This document shows, piece after piece, positions 18,204 to 27,220 of a stretch of 64,000 nt of DNA. The first letter of the stretch is position 1, and each line of letters begins with the position of its first letter. The stretch is from Verrucosispora sp. WMMD573 (GTDB lineage Bacteria > Actinomycetota > Actinomycetes > Mycobacteriales > Micromonosporaceae). The notes beneath the pieces were generated by a model, which saw only the letters and a program-made list of their open reading frames with translations, did no database searches and was not told the origin of the DNA. The stretch spans positions 5,084,001 through 5,148,000 of the forward strand of contig NZ_CP114901.1 of NCBI RefSeq assembly GCF_027497175.1, in the 5' to 3' direction. Both the position numbers and the translations under genes were made by a program.

Positions 18204-19862
18204 TCAGCTCGGCGATCGCGCCGTCGCTTCGGAGCGGGCAGCCCTCACCTTGGCGGTCAGCTCGTCGTCGTAGCGGGCCAGGGCACGTCCGTCGGCGGAG
18301 TAGGCGATCAGCTGCCCGTGCGCCATGGTGGCCGAACGGAAGGAGAACGTCCGGACTCCGGGATAGGCGGCCAGCAGCGGAATGGTGCGCGGTGGGCCGC
18401 CCGGAGCGGAGTGGTAGTCCAGCCGCGCCACTTGATCGGAGACCACGCCGTTGACGCGCACCTTGGTCTTCTCGCTGCGGGTGCCGAAGGTGACCGGGGC
18501 ATCGGTGCCATAGCGGGCGCACTCCACCGGCCCCCGGCAGACGAAGAAGTACCGCGAGTTGACCACGTCCGGCAGGCGGTACGCCTTGAAGGTGGGATCG
18601 GCCCCGGCGGGCAACGGTTGCACGGCGAAGAACGCCAGTGCGCCCACAGACGCGACGCCGATCCGCAGCCGCCCCCGTTTGGCGGCCCGGTCGGGATGGG
18701 TGCGGGCGGCGGTGAGCGCGACCGCGCCGAACCCTGCCACGCAGAGCGTGACGGTGCCGATGGCACGGGCGTTCTCGAAGAGGAACTGCACACCGGGTCG
18801 CATCGACACCGGGGCCAGCACCACACCCAGCGACAACACCATGCTGGCCAGCAGCAGGGCACCGGCGACCCGCCGGATCGCGCCGACGGCACCCACCAGC
18901 AGCATCGCGGCCAGCACGGTCCACACCTGGTGGTGGGTCCAGGAGACCGGGGACGCGGCAACGGTCGCGCAGCCGACCAGCACGGCGGCGTGCCCCGGTC
19001 GCCCCAGCCGGGACAATGCCCCCGCCCGGAGCAACGCCAGGGCGCAGATGGCTACCACCAGGGCGGCCCAGATCAGCGGAAGGGACTCCTCGTCCATGCC
19101 GATACGAAGCAGCATTCCGTGCACCGACTGGTTGCCCAGCGACGCCAGGTTGCCGATCCGGGAGGTCTGGGTGACGGTGCCCGCCCAGTAGGTCAGGCTC
19201 TCGGCGGGCAGGACGGCCAGGGCGAGCGCTGCGCAGCCGACGAAGGCGGCCAGCGCGCGAGCAGCATCGCGGTACCGGCCGCAGGCCAGGAAGTAGATCA
19301 CGAACAGCAGCGGCGTCAGTTTGATCGCCGCCGCCACGCCGACCAGCACACCGCGCATCCGTGACGGCGGTGCCATCCCGTCGAGCAGCGCCATCAGCAC
19401 GATGAAGATGCTCACCTGACCGAACCGCAGGTTGCTCTGCACCGGCGCGGCGACCATGAGCACCGCTGCCACCGCCGCGATGCTGACCGACGTCGGCACG
19501 CGATCCCCGGTCGCGCCCCGGCTCGGTCTGGCGATGCTGCCCTCTACCAGGGCGCGGCCGACGGGTACGGCGATGGCGACCACGGCGGCGCAGGTCGCTG
19601 CCAGCCAGAGCGCTTCGACCGCGCCGAGCGGCACTGTCGTGATCGGCCAGAGGACGAGCGCCGCGAACGGCGGGTAGGTGAACGGCCCGCCATTCGGCGC
19701 CACGTACCCGTAGAGCGGACGCCCGGCCCGCAGATCGGTAAGCGCGCCGTGGTAGATGTGCAGGTCGGACAGGCGGTCGGGGCGCCGCAGCACCAGCGCG
19801 ACGGAGAGCGCTGCCGCGACCGCGAACCCCACCCACAACAGCGCCGCCCGTCGATCCCGCAT
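18204..19862 (-). CDS. GT87-family (DUF2029) polyprenol-phosphate-dependent membrane glycosyltransferase
   Basis: 552 residues with about ten membrane helices. Near the start is the family block DLHIYHGALTDLRAGRPLYGY followed by GPFTYPPFAALVLWP. GT87 enzymes transfer mannose or arabinose from a polyprenol donor outside the membrane. The known actinobacterial examples act on phosphatidylinositol mannosides or arabinogalactan, but the substrate here is unknown. After the last helix (near residue 400) comes a soluble tail of about 140 residues with two Cys (FFVCRGPVECARYGT) that is not part of the core family. It stands alone. Confidence 0.85.
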   Translation of the reverse strand: MRDRRAALLWVGFAVAAALSVALVLRRPDRLSDLHIYHGALTDLRAGRPLYGYVAPNGGPFTYPPFAALVLWPITTVPLGAVEALWLAATCAAVVAIAVPVGRALVEGSIARPSRGATGDRVPTSVSIAAVAAVLMVAAPVQSNLRFGQVSIFIVLMALLDGMAPPSRMRGVLVGVAAAIKLTPLLFVIYFLACGRYRDAARALAAFVGCAALALAVLPAESLTYWAGTVTQTSRIGNLASLGNQSVHGMLLRIGMDEESLPLIWAALVVAICALALLRAGALSRLGRPGHAAVLVGCATVAASPVSWTHHQVWTVLAAMLLVGAVGAIRRVAGALLLASMVLSLGVVLAPVSMRPGVQFLFENARAIGTVTLCVAGFGAVALTAARTHPDRAAKRGRLRIGVASVGALAFFAVQPLPAGADPTFKAYRLPDVVNSRYFFVCRGPVECARYGTDAPVTFGTRSEKTKVRVNGVVSDQVARLDYHSAPGGPPRTIPLLAAYPGVRTFSFRSATMAHGQLIAYSADGRALARYDDELTAKVRAARSEATARSPS

Positions 19863-20080
19863 GGGCAGAGATTAGTTGTACGCGCGACCGCTGGGCGCGA
19901 TGCCACCCGCCGCTCGGCGCGGCCCCGCCACCGCTCAGCGCGGCCGTCCCACCACACCTTGTGACGCCGCCGGGTCGGCGAAGACAATCGTCGATGTTCT
20001 GAGAGCCGGACGAGGTAGGGCACCGGGCAGCCCTCGATCGGAACGCCACCATGTCCCCTTCCGTCCGGAGGACCCGTTCC

Positions 20081-21430
20081 ATGAGAAAAGCGATCCGACT
20101 GTGGTGCGCCGCCCTGGCAACCATCGTCCTGACCGCGCTTGCCGCGCTGTCGCTCCCGACATCGGCGTCGGCCGCGACGCTGACCGAGGTGACGAACTTC
20201 GGTACCAACCCGAGCAACCTGCGCATGTACCTCTACGTACCGGACCGGGTCGCGCCACGGCCGGGCCTGCTGGTCGTGGTCCACTACTGCACCGGCAGCG
20301 GGCCGGCGATGTACTCGGGCACCCAGTACGCCCGCCTGGCCGACCAGTACGGCTTCATCGTCATCTACCCGTCGGTGACCCGCAGCAGCCAGTGCTTCGA
20401 CGTCTACTCGCAGCAGGCGCTGCGTCGCGGTGGCGGCAGCGACCCGGTCGGCATCATGTCCATGGTGGAGCATGTCCGGAGCCGCTACTCGGTCGATCCG
20501 GCCCGGATCGCCGCGACCGGCACCTCGTCCGGCGCGATGATGACGAACGTCCTGCTCGGGCTCTACCCGGACGTCTTCCGGGCGGGTGCGGCCTTCGCCG
20601 GGGTCCCCTTCGGCTGCTTTGCCACCACCGGCGGCTCGGAGTGGAACAGCGAGTGCGCCAACGGGCAGATCAGCCGTACCCCGCAGCAGTGGGGGGACCT
20701 CGTCCGCAACGCCTATCCCGGGTACACGGGCCCACGGCCACGGATGCAGATCTGGCACGGCACCAACGACGAGATCCTGCGCTACCCGAACTTCGGCGAG
20801 CAGATCAAGCAGTGGACCAACCTGCACGGGCTGAGCCAGACCCCGACCTTCACCGACAGCCCGCAGCCGGGTTACACCCGGACCCGCTACGGCGGTTCCG
20901 GCGGTGACGCACCTGTCGAGGCGATCAGCATGCAGGGCGTGTCGCACAACCTGCCGGTCGACGCCGCGCAGGCGATCCGCTTCCTCGGGCTCGACGCCGG
21001 GCCGCCCACCCCGACGCCGACCCACCCGACCCCGACCCCGACGCCCACGCCCACGCCCACCCCAACCCCCACGCCCACTACGCCGCCGCCGTCGCCGACG
21101 GTGCCGCCGGGGACGGGCTGCCGGATCGGGTACGCGGTAAACGCCTGGAATACCGGACTGACCGCATCGGTGACCATCACCAACACCGGTACCACGGCGG
21201 TCAACGGCTGGAACCTGGCATTCACCCTGCCCGCCGGGCAGACCATCACGAACGGCTGGAACGCGACCTACTCGCCGACCTCCGGGGCGGTGGCCGCCCG
21301 CAACGTCTCCTACAACGGCACCATCGCCCCCAACGGCTCGGTCACCATCGGCTTCCAGGCCAACCACAGCGGCAACACCGCCAGCCCGCCCTCGTTCACC
21401 CTCAACGGCGCTCCCTGCACGGTCAGCTGA
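20081..21430 (+). CDS. Secreted CE1/PHB-depolymerase-type esterase with C-terminal CBM2
   Basis: 449 residues. The signal peptide ends near SASA-AT (residue 31). An alpha/beta-hydrolase domain (about 35-310) has nucleophile Ser149 in GTSSGAMM and an oxyanion region VVVHYCTGSG. A (Pro-Thr)n linker leads to CBM2 at about 350-449 (GCRIGYAVNAWNTG to APCTVS). CBM2-linked members of this family are acetylxylan or feruloyl esterases, so removal of acyl groups from plant xylan is most likely. The ATG was chosen because GGAGGA lies ten bases before it; an ATG 30 bases upstream lacks one. Confidence 0.88.
   Translation: MRKAIRLWCAALATIVLTALAALSLPTSASAATLTEVTNFGTNPSNLRMYLYVPDRVAPRPGLLVVVHYCTGSGPAMYSGTQYARLADQYGFIVIYPSVTRSSQCFDVYSQQALRRGGGSDPVGIMSMVEHVRSRYSVDPARIAATGTSSGAMMTNVLLGLYPDVFRAGAAFAGVPFGCFATTGGSEWNSECANGQISRTPQQWGDLVRNAYPGYTGPRPRMQIWHGTNDEILRYPNFGEQIKQWTNLHGLSQTPTFTDSPQPGYTRTRYGGSGGDAPVEAISMQGVSHNLPVDAAQAIRFLGLDAGPPTPTPTHPTPTPTPTPTPTPTPTPTTPPPSPTVPPGTGCRIGYAVNAWNTGLTASVTITNTGTTAVNGWNLAFTLPAGQTITNGWNATYSPTSGAVAARNVSYNGTIAPNGSVTIGFQANHSGNTASPPSFTLNGAPCTVS
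21006..21080 (+). repeat. Low-complexity (Pro-Thr) linker repeat in the CE1 gene
   Basis: Tandem repeats of about six bases (CCGACC, CCCACG) encode a Pro-Thr ladder between the esterase and CBM2. Such tracts vary in length between strains. This one is in frame. Confidence 0.85.
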
Positions 21431-21448
21431 CCGTCGCCCCCAACCGGC

Positions 21449-21483
21449 CCGGTGTCCGTACGGCGGTCGCGTACGGACACCGG
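21449..21483. terminator. Terminator of the CE1-CBM2 gene
   Basis: Perfect 13-base arms CCGGTGTCCGTAC and GTACGGACACCGG enclose a 9-base loop, 18 bases after the stop codon. Confidence 0.8.
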
Positions 21484-21501
21484 CCGCCAGGTAGCGCCAC
21501 C

Positions 21502-21666
21502 GTGACCGCCCGCAACGTCGGGGGTTCCAGCCTGCTGCTCAACGGGACGATCGACGCGACGGTGACCGGCCGGGGCATCTTCTGCGCCTCCGAGCCCGGC
21601 GGCGGGGCGGTCAACCTCACCATCAGCAACATCACCCTCCGCAATTCGAGCATCAACCGCTGCTGA
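21502..21666 (+). pseudogene. Orphan C-terminal fragment, beta-helix-like
   Basis: A 54-residue open frame ends SNITLRNSSINRC, preceded by VTARNVGGSSLLLNGTIDAT and GRGIFCASEPGGG. The alternating beta-strand and Asn-rich pattern with paired Cys resembles the last turns of a secreted right-handed beta-helix enzyme, such as a pectate lyase. It is too short to be a full enzyme and has no ribosome site. It sits between two terminators. I read it as the 3-prime remnant of a lost polysaccharidase gene; the exact family is a guess. Confidence 0.4.
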
Positions 21667-21671
21667 CCATG

Positions 21672-21705
21672 CCGGGGCCACCCGCACCGTCCCGGGTGGC
21701 CCCGG
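21672..21705. terminator. Hairpin terminator after the beta-helix-like fragment
   Basis: Perfect 13-base arms CCGGGGCCACCCG and CGGGTGGCCCCGG with an 8-base loop lie six bases after the fragment stop codon. It is probably the original terminator of the lost gene. Confidence 0.75.
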
Positions 21706-21788
21706 TCTCCGGCGGCCTGTCACCGTACGGCCCGGGCGCGCGAGGTCCCCGGGGTGTGTCGGGCCGAACGGCCGCCCTGCCGAGTCGG

Positions 21789-21817
21789 TTGACAGATCTT
21801 GGGGGTGATTTCAGACT
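21789..21817 (+). promoter_or_regulatory. Weak candidate promoter of the mannonate dehydratase gene
   Basis: A consensus TTGACA is followed after 17 bases by CAGACT. The -10 match is poor, so only the -35 is persuasive. It lies about 40 bases before the ATG. Confidence 0.3.
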
Positions 21818-21855
21818 GGCTCGCGTCGAGCCGTCGGCCACGGTGGGGAGCCTGG

Positions 21856-23064
21856 ATGAAGATCGCCGATGCCCGGGTCATCGTCACCTGTCCCGGCCGG
21901 AACTTCGTCACGTTGAAGCTCGTGACAGACGACGGGGTGACCGGGGTCGGCGACGCCACCCTCACCGGCCGGGAGATGGCGGTCGCGAGCTACCTGACCG
22001 AGCACGTCGTGCCGCTGTTGATCGGCCGGGACGCCGACCGGATCGAGGACACCTGGCAGTACCTGTACCGGGGCGCGTACTGGCGACGCGGTCCGGTGAC
22101 GATGAGCGCCATCGCGGCGGTGGACACCGCGCTGTGGGACATCAAGGGCAAGGTGGCCGGGCTGCCGGTCTATCAACTGCTGGGCGGCCGCAGCCGCGAC
22201 GCGGTCACTGTCTACGGCCACGCGAACGCGCCCACTGTGGACGGCCTGCTCGCCGAGCTGGCCCGCCATCTCGACCTCGGGTACCGCGCGATCCGGGTGC
22301 AGTGCGGCGTGCCCGGGCTGGCCGACACCTACGGCGTGGCGCGGGACGGCACGTCCCACCAGTCGCCGGTCTCGCCCGTCCCGGCCGAGACCGAATGGAG
22401 CAGTGAACGGTATCTCACCCACGTGCCGTCGGTCTTCGCCCAGGTACGCAGCGAATTCGGGCCGGAGGTGAAGCTGCTGCACGACGTGCACCATCGACTC
22501 ACCCCGATCGAGGCCGCCCGGCTGGGCAAAGCTCTGGAGCCGTACGCGCTGACCTGGCTGGAGGACCCGGTGCCAGCGGAGTTGCAGGAGGGCTTCCGGC
22601 TGATCCGCCAGCACACCACCACGCCGCTGGCCGTCGGCGAGGTTTTCAACACCATCTGGGACTGCCAGCAGCTCATCACCGAGCAACTCATCGACTACGT
22701 ACGGGCCACCGTCGTGCACGCGGGGGGCATCACCCACCTGCGCCGGATCTTCGATCTCGCCCACCTCTACCACGTACGCAGTGGGTCGCACGGCACCACC
22801 ACGCTGTCCCCGGTCTGCCTGGCCGCGGCCCTGCATCTCGACATCAGCATCCCCAACTTCGGGCTGCAGGAGTACCTGCCGCACAGCAAGGCGACCGATG
22901 CGGTCTTCCCGCACTCGTACCGCTTCGCCGACGGTTTCCTGCACCCCTCGGAGGAACCAGGGCTCGGCGTCGACATCGACGAGGAACTGGCGGCGCGGCA
23001 TCCGTACCGCCCGGCTTCGCTGCCGGTGAACCGGCTGGAGGACGGCACCCTGCACAACTGGTGA
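21856..23064 (+). CDS. D-mannonate dehydratase, enolase superfamily (ManD/RspA type)
   Basis: 402 residues. It converts D-mannonate to 2-keto-3-deoxygluconate in glucuronate breakdown. The N-terminal lid has [27 protein letters not shown]. The barrel has [17 protein letters not shown], metal ligands in [11 protein letters not shown] and [10 protein letters not shown], then LAVGEVFNT and [13 protein letters not shown]. These match characterised ManD proteins. GGGGAG precedes the ATG. Its place beside xylan genes fits use of methylglucuronic acid side chains released by the GH67 enzyme. Some ManD-like proteins have very low activity, so the substrate is moderately certain. Confidence 0.87.
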   Translation: MKIADARVIVTCPGRNFVTLKLVTDDGVTGVGDATLTGREMAVASYLTEHVVPLLIGRDADRIEDTWQYLYRGAYWRRGPVTMSAIAAVDTALWDIKGKVAGLPVYQLLGGRSRDAVTVYGHANAPTVDGLLAELARHLDLGYRAIRVQCGVPGLADTYGVARDGTSHQSPVSPVPAETEWSSERYLTHVPSVFAQVRSEFGPEVKLLHDVHHRLTPIEAARLGKALEPYALTWLEDPVPAELQEGFRLIRQHTTTPLAVGEVFNTIWDCQQLITEQLIDYVRATVVHAGGITHLRRIFDLAHLYHVRSGSHGTTTLSPVCLAAALHLDISIPNFGLQEYLPHSKATDAVFPHSYRFADGFLHPSEEPGLGVDIDEELAARHPYRPASLPVNRLEDGTLHNW

Positions 23065-23073
23065 CCACCCGAG

Positions 23074-23100
23074 GCCCGGCGCGGAAGCTCCGCGCCGGGC
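23074..23100. terminator. Bidirectional terminator between mannonate dehydratase and xylanase
   Basis: 12-base arms GCCCGGCGCGGA and TCCGCGCCGGGC around AGC lie between two convergent genes. Confidence 0.8.
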
Positions 23101-23119
23101 CCGGTGAGGTGCCGGTGGA

Positions 23120-24742
<1,623 letters not shown>

Positions 24743-24824
24743 TCAACGCGCCGGAGCACTCTTTGACCGCCTGTCCCCGTCCCGATCCGACTCCGCTGTC
24801 GTCCGCGCGCCACCGGGAATGTGG

Positions 24825-25871
24825 TCATGCCGGTGAGATCAGAGCCCTCGAAAGTTTCGGGCCGTCCGGCCGGTCCGTGGTCCCGGCACCGAGCACCTCG
24901 GCCAGCCAGCGCAGCTGCCGACGCACCTGGGTGGCGTCGCCGTGTTCGTGGCCGTTGAACGGATAGACGTGCATCGTGCGCTCGGGAGGCGGACCACCGG
25001 CGGCGGCGCCGTAGTGGTTGTAGGCGGCGAACCCGGTGCTCGGCGGGCACACCATGTCCCGCAGCCCGACACCGAAGTGGACCGGCGCGTTGGCCCGACG
25101 GGCGAAGCTGACCCCGTCGACGTAGGACAGGGTGCGCCGTACGGCCGGCTCCGCGTCGCGGTTGACCGCGAGGTAGTTGACGATCTCGCCGTACACGCCA
25201 ACCTCGGTGATCTCCAGCGCCCGCTGGGGGTGGCAGAGAAACGGCGCGGTGGTGAGCACGGCGGCGAGGTCACTGACCAGCCCGGCGACTGCGAGGGACA
25301 GCCCGCCGCCCTGACTGTTGCCGGCGGCCACCACCCGGTTCGGGTCGACTCGCGGCAGCGCCCGGGCCGCCTGCACCGCCCGCACCGCATCGGTGATCAG
25401 CCGGCGGTAGTAGTAGCCCTCCGGGGTCATGATGCCGCGGGTCACCGGCGACGGCCCGCCGGGCGCTTCACCGTGCGGGTCCGGCGTGTCCCCCGCGCCG
25501 TACTGGCCGGACTGTCCCCTGGCGTCCATCAACAGGTGGGCGTAGCCGGCAACCGGCCAGGTCAGGCGCTCGTGTGGCAGCCCTCGACCACGGCCATAGC
25601 CGACATACTCCACGATCACCGGCAGCGCCTCGTCGACCCCGGCCGGACGGTTGTACCAGGCCCGGACCGGATCGCCGCCGAAGCCCGCGAAGGTGACGTC
25701 CCAGCTGTCCACCAGGCGCAGGTCGGTCGGTTCGGGTCGGAGGTCGAGCAGCACCGGCGACTGCGTCGCCGCGTCCAGGGTCGACTGCCAGAACGCGTCG
25801 AAGTCGGCGGGTTCAGCCACGGCCGGGGCGTACTGCCGCAACTGATCCAGTGGGAGGTCGAACAGGGGCAT
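24825..25871 (-). CDS. CE7 acetylxylan esterase / cephalosporin-C deacetylase family
   Basis: 348 residues with no signal peptide, so cytoplasmic deacetylation of imported xylo-oligosaccharides or acetylated sugars is expected. CE7 landmarks are FDLPLDQLRQY at the start, the MDARGQSGQYG block, and nucleophile Ser186 in AAGNSQGGG. A late HEHG motif contains the catalytic His. It lies 21 bases downstream of the LacI gene and is probably cotranscribed with it. The 3-prime end of the gene carries a perfect operator for the downstream xylanase. Confidence 0.92.
   Translation of the reverse strand: MPLFDLPLDQLRQYAPAVAEPADFDAFWQSTLDAATQSPVLLDLRPEPTDLRLVDSWDVTFAGFGGDPVRAWYNRPAGVDEALPVIVEYVGYGRGRGLPHERLTWPVAGYAHLLMDARGQSGQYGAGDTPDPHGEAPGGPSPVTRGIMTPEGYYYRRLITDAVRAVQAARALPRVDPNRVVAAGNSQGGGLSLAVAGLVSDLAAVLTTAPFLCHPQRALEITEVGVYGEIVNYLAVNRDAEPAVRRTLSYVDGVSFARRANAPVHFGVGLRDMVCPPSTGFAAYNHYGAAAGGPPPERTMHVYPFNGHEHGDATQVRRQLRWLAEVLGAGTTDRPDGPKLSRALISPA
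24849..24859. promoter_or_regulatory. Perfect operator CGAAAGTTTCG inside the CE7 gene end
   Basis: An 11-base odd palindrome matching the CGAAANTTTCG element reported upstream of actinomycete xylanase genes. It lies in the last ten codons of the esterase gene, about 290 bases before the xylanase start. Confidence 0.65.
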
Positions 25872-25892
25872 GGCTCCTCGCAGCGGGCTCGG

Positions 25893-26924
25893 TCACGAAT
25901 GTGGGGGCGGTGCGGTGCTCTCCCGGATCACCAGCTCGGCGACCAGGTCTATCCGGCTGGTGGGCAGGGCGTTGCCACGGGCGAGATCAAGCAGCATCTG
26001 GGTGGCGGTGCCGGCCATGTCGCGCAGCGGCTGGTGGACCGTGGTCAGGGCCGGACCGATCCAGGCCGAGAGCGGCAGGTTGTCGTAGCCGACCACCGAC
26101 ACGTCGCCGGGGACGTCGATGTCGAGCTGCCGGGCAGCCCGCAACACGCCCAGCGCCTGCAGGTCCGAGCCGGCGAAGATCGCCGAGGGCCGGTCGGGCC
26201 GACTGAGCAGCTCGATGCCGTGAGTGTAACCGGCGTCGAGGTGGAAGTTGCCATAATGGATCAGCGTGGCGTCGATCGGCACGCCGAGTTCCTCGTGGGC
26301 ACAGCGGAAGCCGGCCGTGCGGGCCCGGGCGCAGAGCACCTCCCGTGGGCCGGAGATGAGCGCGATCCGGCGGTGCCCGAGATCCAACAAGTGTCGGGTG
26401 GCGATCAGCCCGCCGTTCCAGTTGTTCGAGCCGACGGTGGGCACGGAGGCCACACTGGCGCTGTCGGTGTCGATGACGACCACGGGAATCGACTGGCGCT
26501 GCAACTGCTCTCGCTGCTGGTCGGTGAGGTTGCACATGACCAGCAGCACCCCGAGGGGACGCCGGGCGACCGCCCCGTCGACCCAGGACTGCGGTGGCCG
26601 ACGGGCGGCACTGAGCTGCGACAGCACCACCTTTACCCCGGTGAGGGCGGCGACCGCCTCGACTCCCCTGATGATTTCCAGGGCCCAGTCGGAGCCGAAC
26701 TCGTGAAACACCAGGTCGATCTGGCCCTCGCCGGACGCCCGACGGGCGCGCCTGCGGTAGCGGTGCCGTTGCAGGCTGGCCTCGACCCGTGCCCGGGTCG
26801 CGGCGGCGACGTCCGAGCGTCCGTTGAGGACCTTGGAGACCGTGGCCGAGGAGACCCCGACCTCCCGCGCGATGGTCGCGATGGTCGCGGAGCCGAGGGC
26901 CGCCGGCGAATGCTTCTCTGCCAT
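25893..26924 (-). CDS. LacI-family repressor of the xylan locus
   Basis: 343 residues. The DNA-binding domain at about 12-60 (SATIATIAREVGVSSATVSKVLNGRSDVAAATRARV) is standard LacI. The periplasmic-binding-like sensor domain includes LGHRRIALISGP and DVSVVGYDNLPLSAWIGPALTT. I start at MAEKHSP because the upstream open frame crosses an operator and lacks the family pattern. It is divergent from the GH3-ABC operon. A perfect TCCGAAATTTTCGGA palindrome lies 19 bases upstream, so autoregulation is likely. By context it should sense xylose or xylo-oligosaccharides, like BxlR/XlnR of Streptomyces. Confidence 0.9.
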   Translation of the reverse strand: MAEKHSPAALGSATIATIAREVGVSSATVSKVLNGRSDVAAATRARVEASLQRHRYRRRARRASGEGQIDLVFHEFGSDWALEIIRGVEAVAALTGVKVVLSQLSAARRPPQSWVDGAVARRPLGVLLVMCNLTDQQREQLQRQSIPVVVIDTDSASVASVPTVGSNNWNGGLIATRHLLDLGHRRIALISGPREVLCARARTAGFRCAHEELGVPIDATLIHYGNFHLDAGYTHGIELLSRPDRPSAIFAGSDLQALGVLRAARQLDIDVPGDVSVVGYDNLPLSAWIGPALTTVHQPLRDMAGTATQMLLDLARGNALPTSRIDLVAELVIRESTAPPPHS

Positions 26925-26942
26925 CCGATCCTCTGCAACGAG

Positions 26943-26957
26943 TCCGAAATTTTCGGA
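26943..26957. promoter_or_regulatory. Operator TCCGAAATTTTCGGA upstream of the LacI gene
   Basis: A perfect 15-base odd palindrome containing CGAAATTTTCG, lying 19 bases before the repressor start codon. This position is suited to autorepression. Confidence 0.75.
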
Positions 26958-27081
26958 GACTGTAACACGCAGCGGACCGACGGAGGGTGACCCGAGTCGA
27001 TACCGCCGCACTCGTGGGGATGAATGCCGGCAATCGCTTACCAGCATGACAAGTACGGCCTGAACAGTCTTTCCATGCCCC

Positions 27082-27110
27082 TTGACAGGCTCTGTCGACG
27101 CCCTTAGGTT
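27082..27110 (+). promoter_or_regulatory. Promoter of the GH3-ABC-GH39-GH42 operon
   Basis: TTGACA and TAGGTT are separated by the ideal 17 bases. The predicted start near 27117 puts the operator at 27138 just downstream, where a bound repressor would block elongation. The leader to the GH3 ATG would be about 104 bases. Confidence 0.65.
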
Positions 27111-27137
27111 CCCCGACACAGGTGTCCGACTAGTTTC

Positions 27138-27148
27138 CGAAAATTTCG
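27138..27148. promoter_or_regulatory. Operator CGAAAATTTCG of the GH3 operon
   Basis: A perfect 11-base palindrome about 20 bases after the predicted transcription start of the xylan-uptake operon. It shares the CGAAANTTTCG pattern with the other two operators in this locus. Confidence 0.75.
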
Positions 27149-27220
27149 ATAATCGCCGTGCTCCACGGCGGTCGGCGTGGCCTGCCGGGAGATCTCCCGG
27201 CTCCGGCCGGAGGGGTTCGC

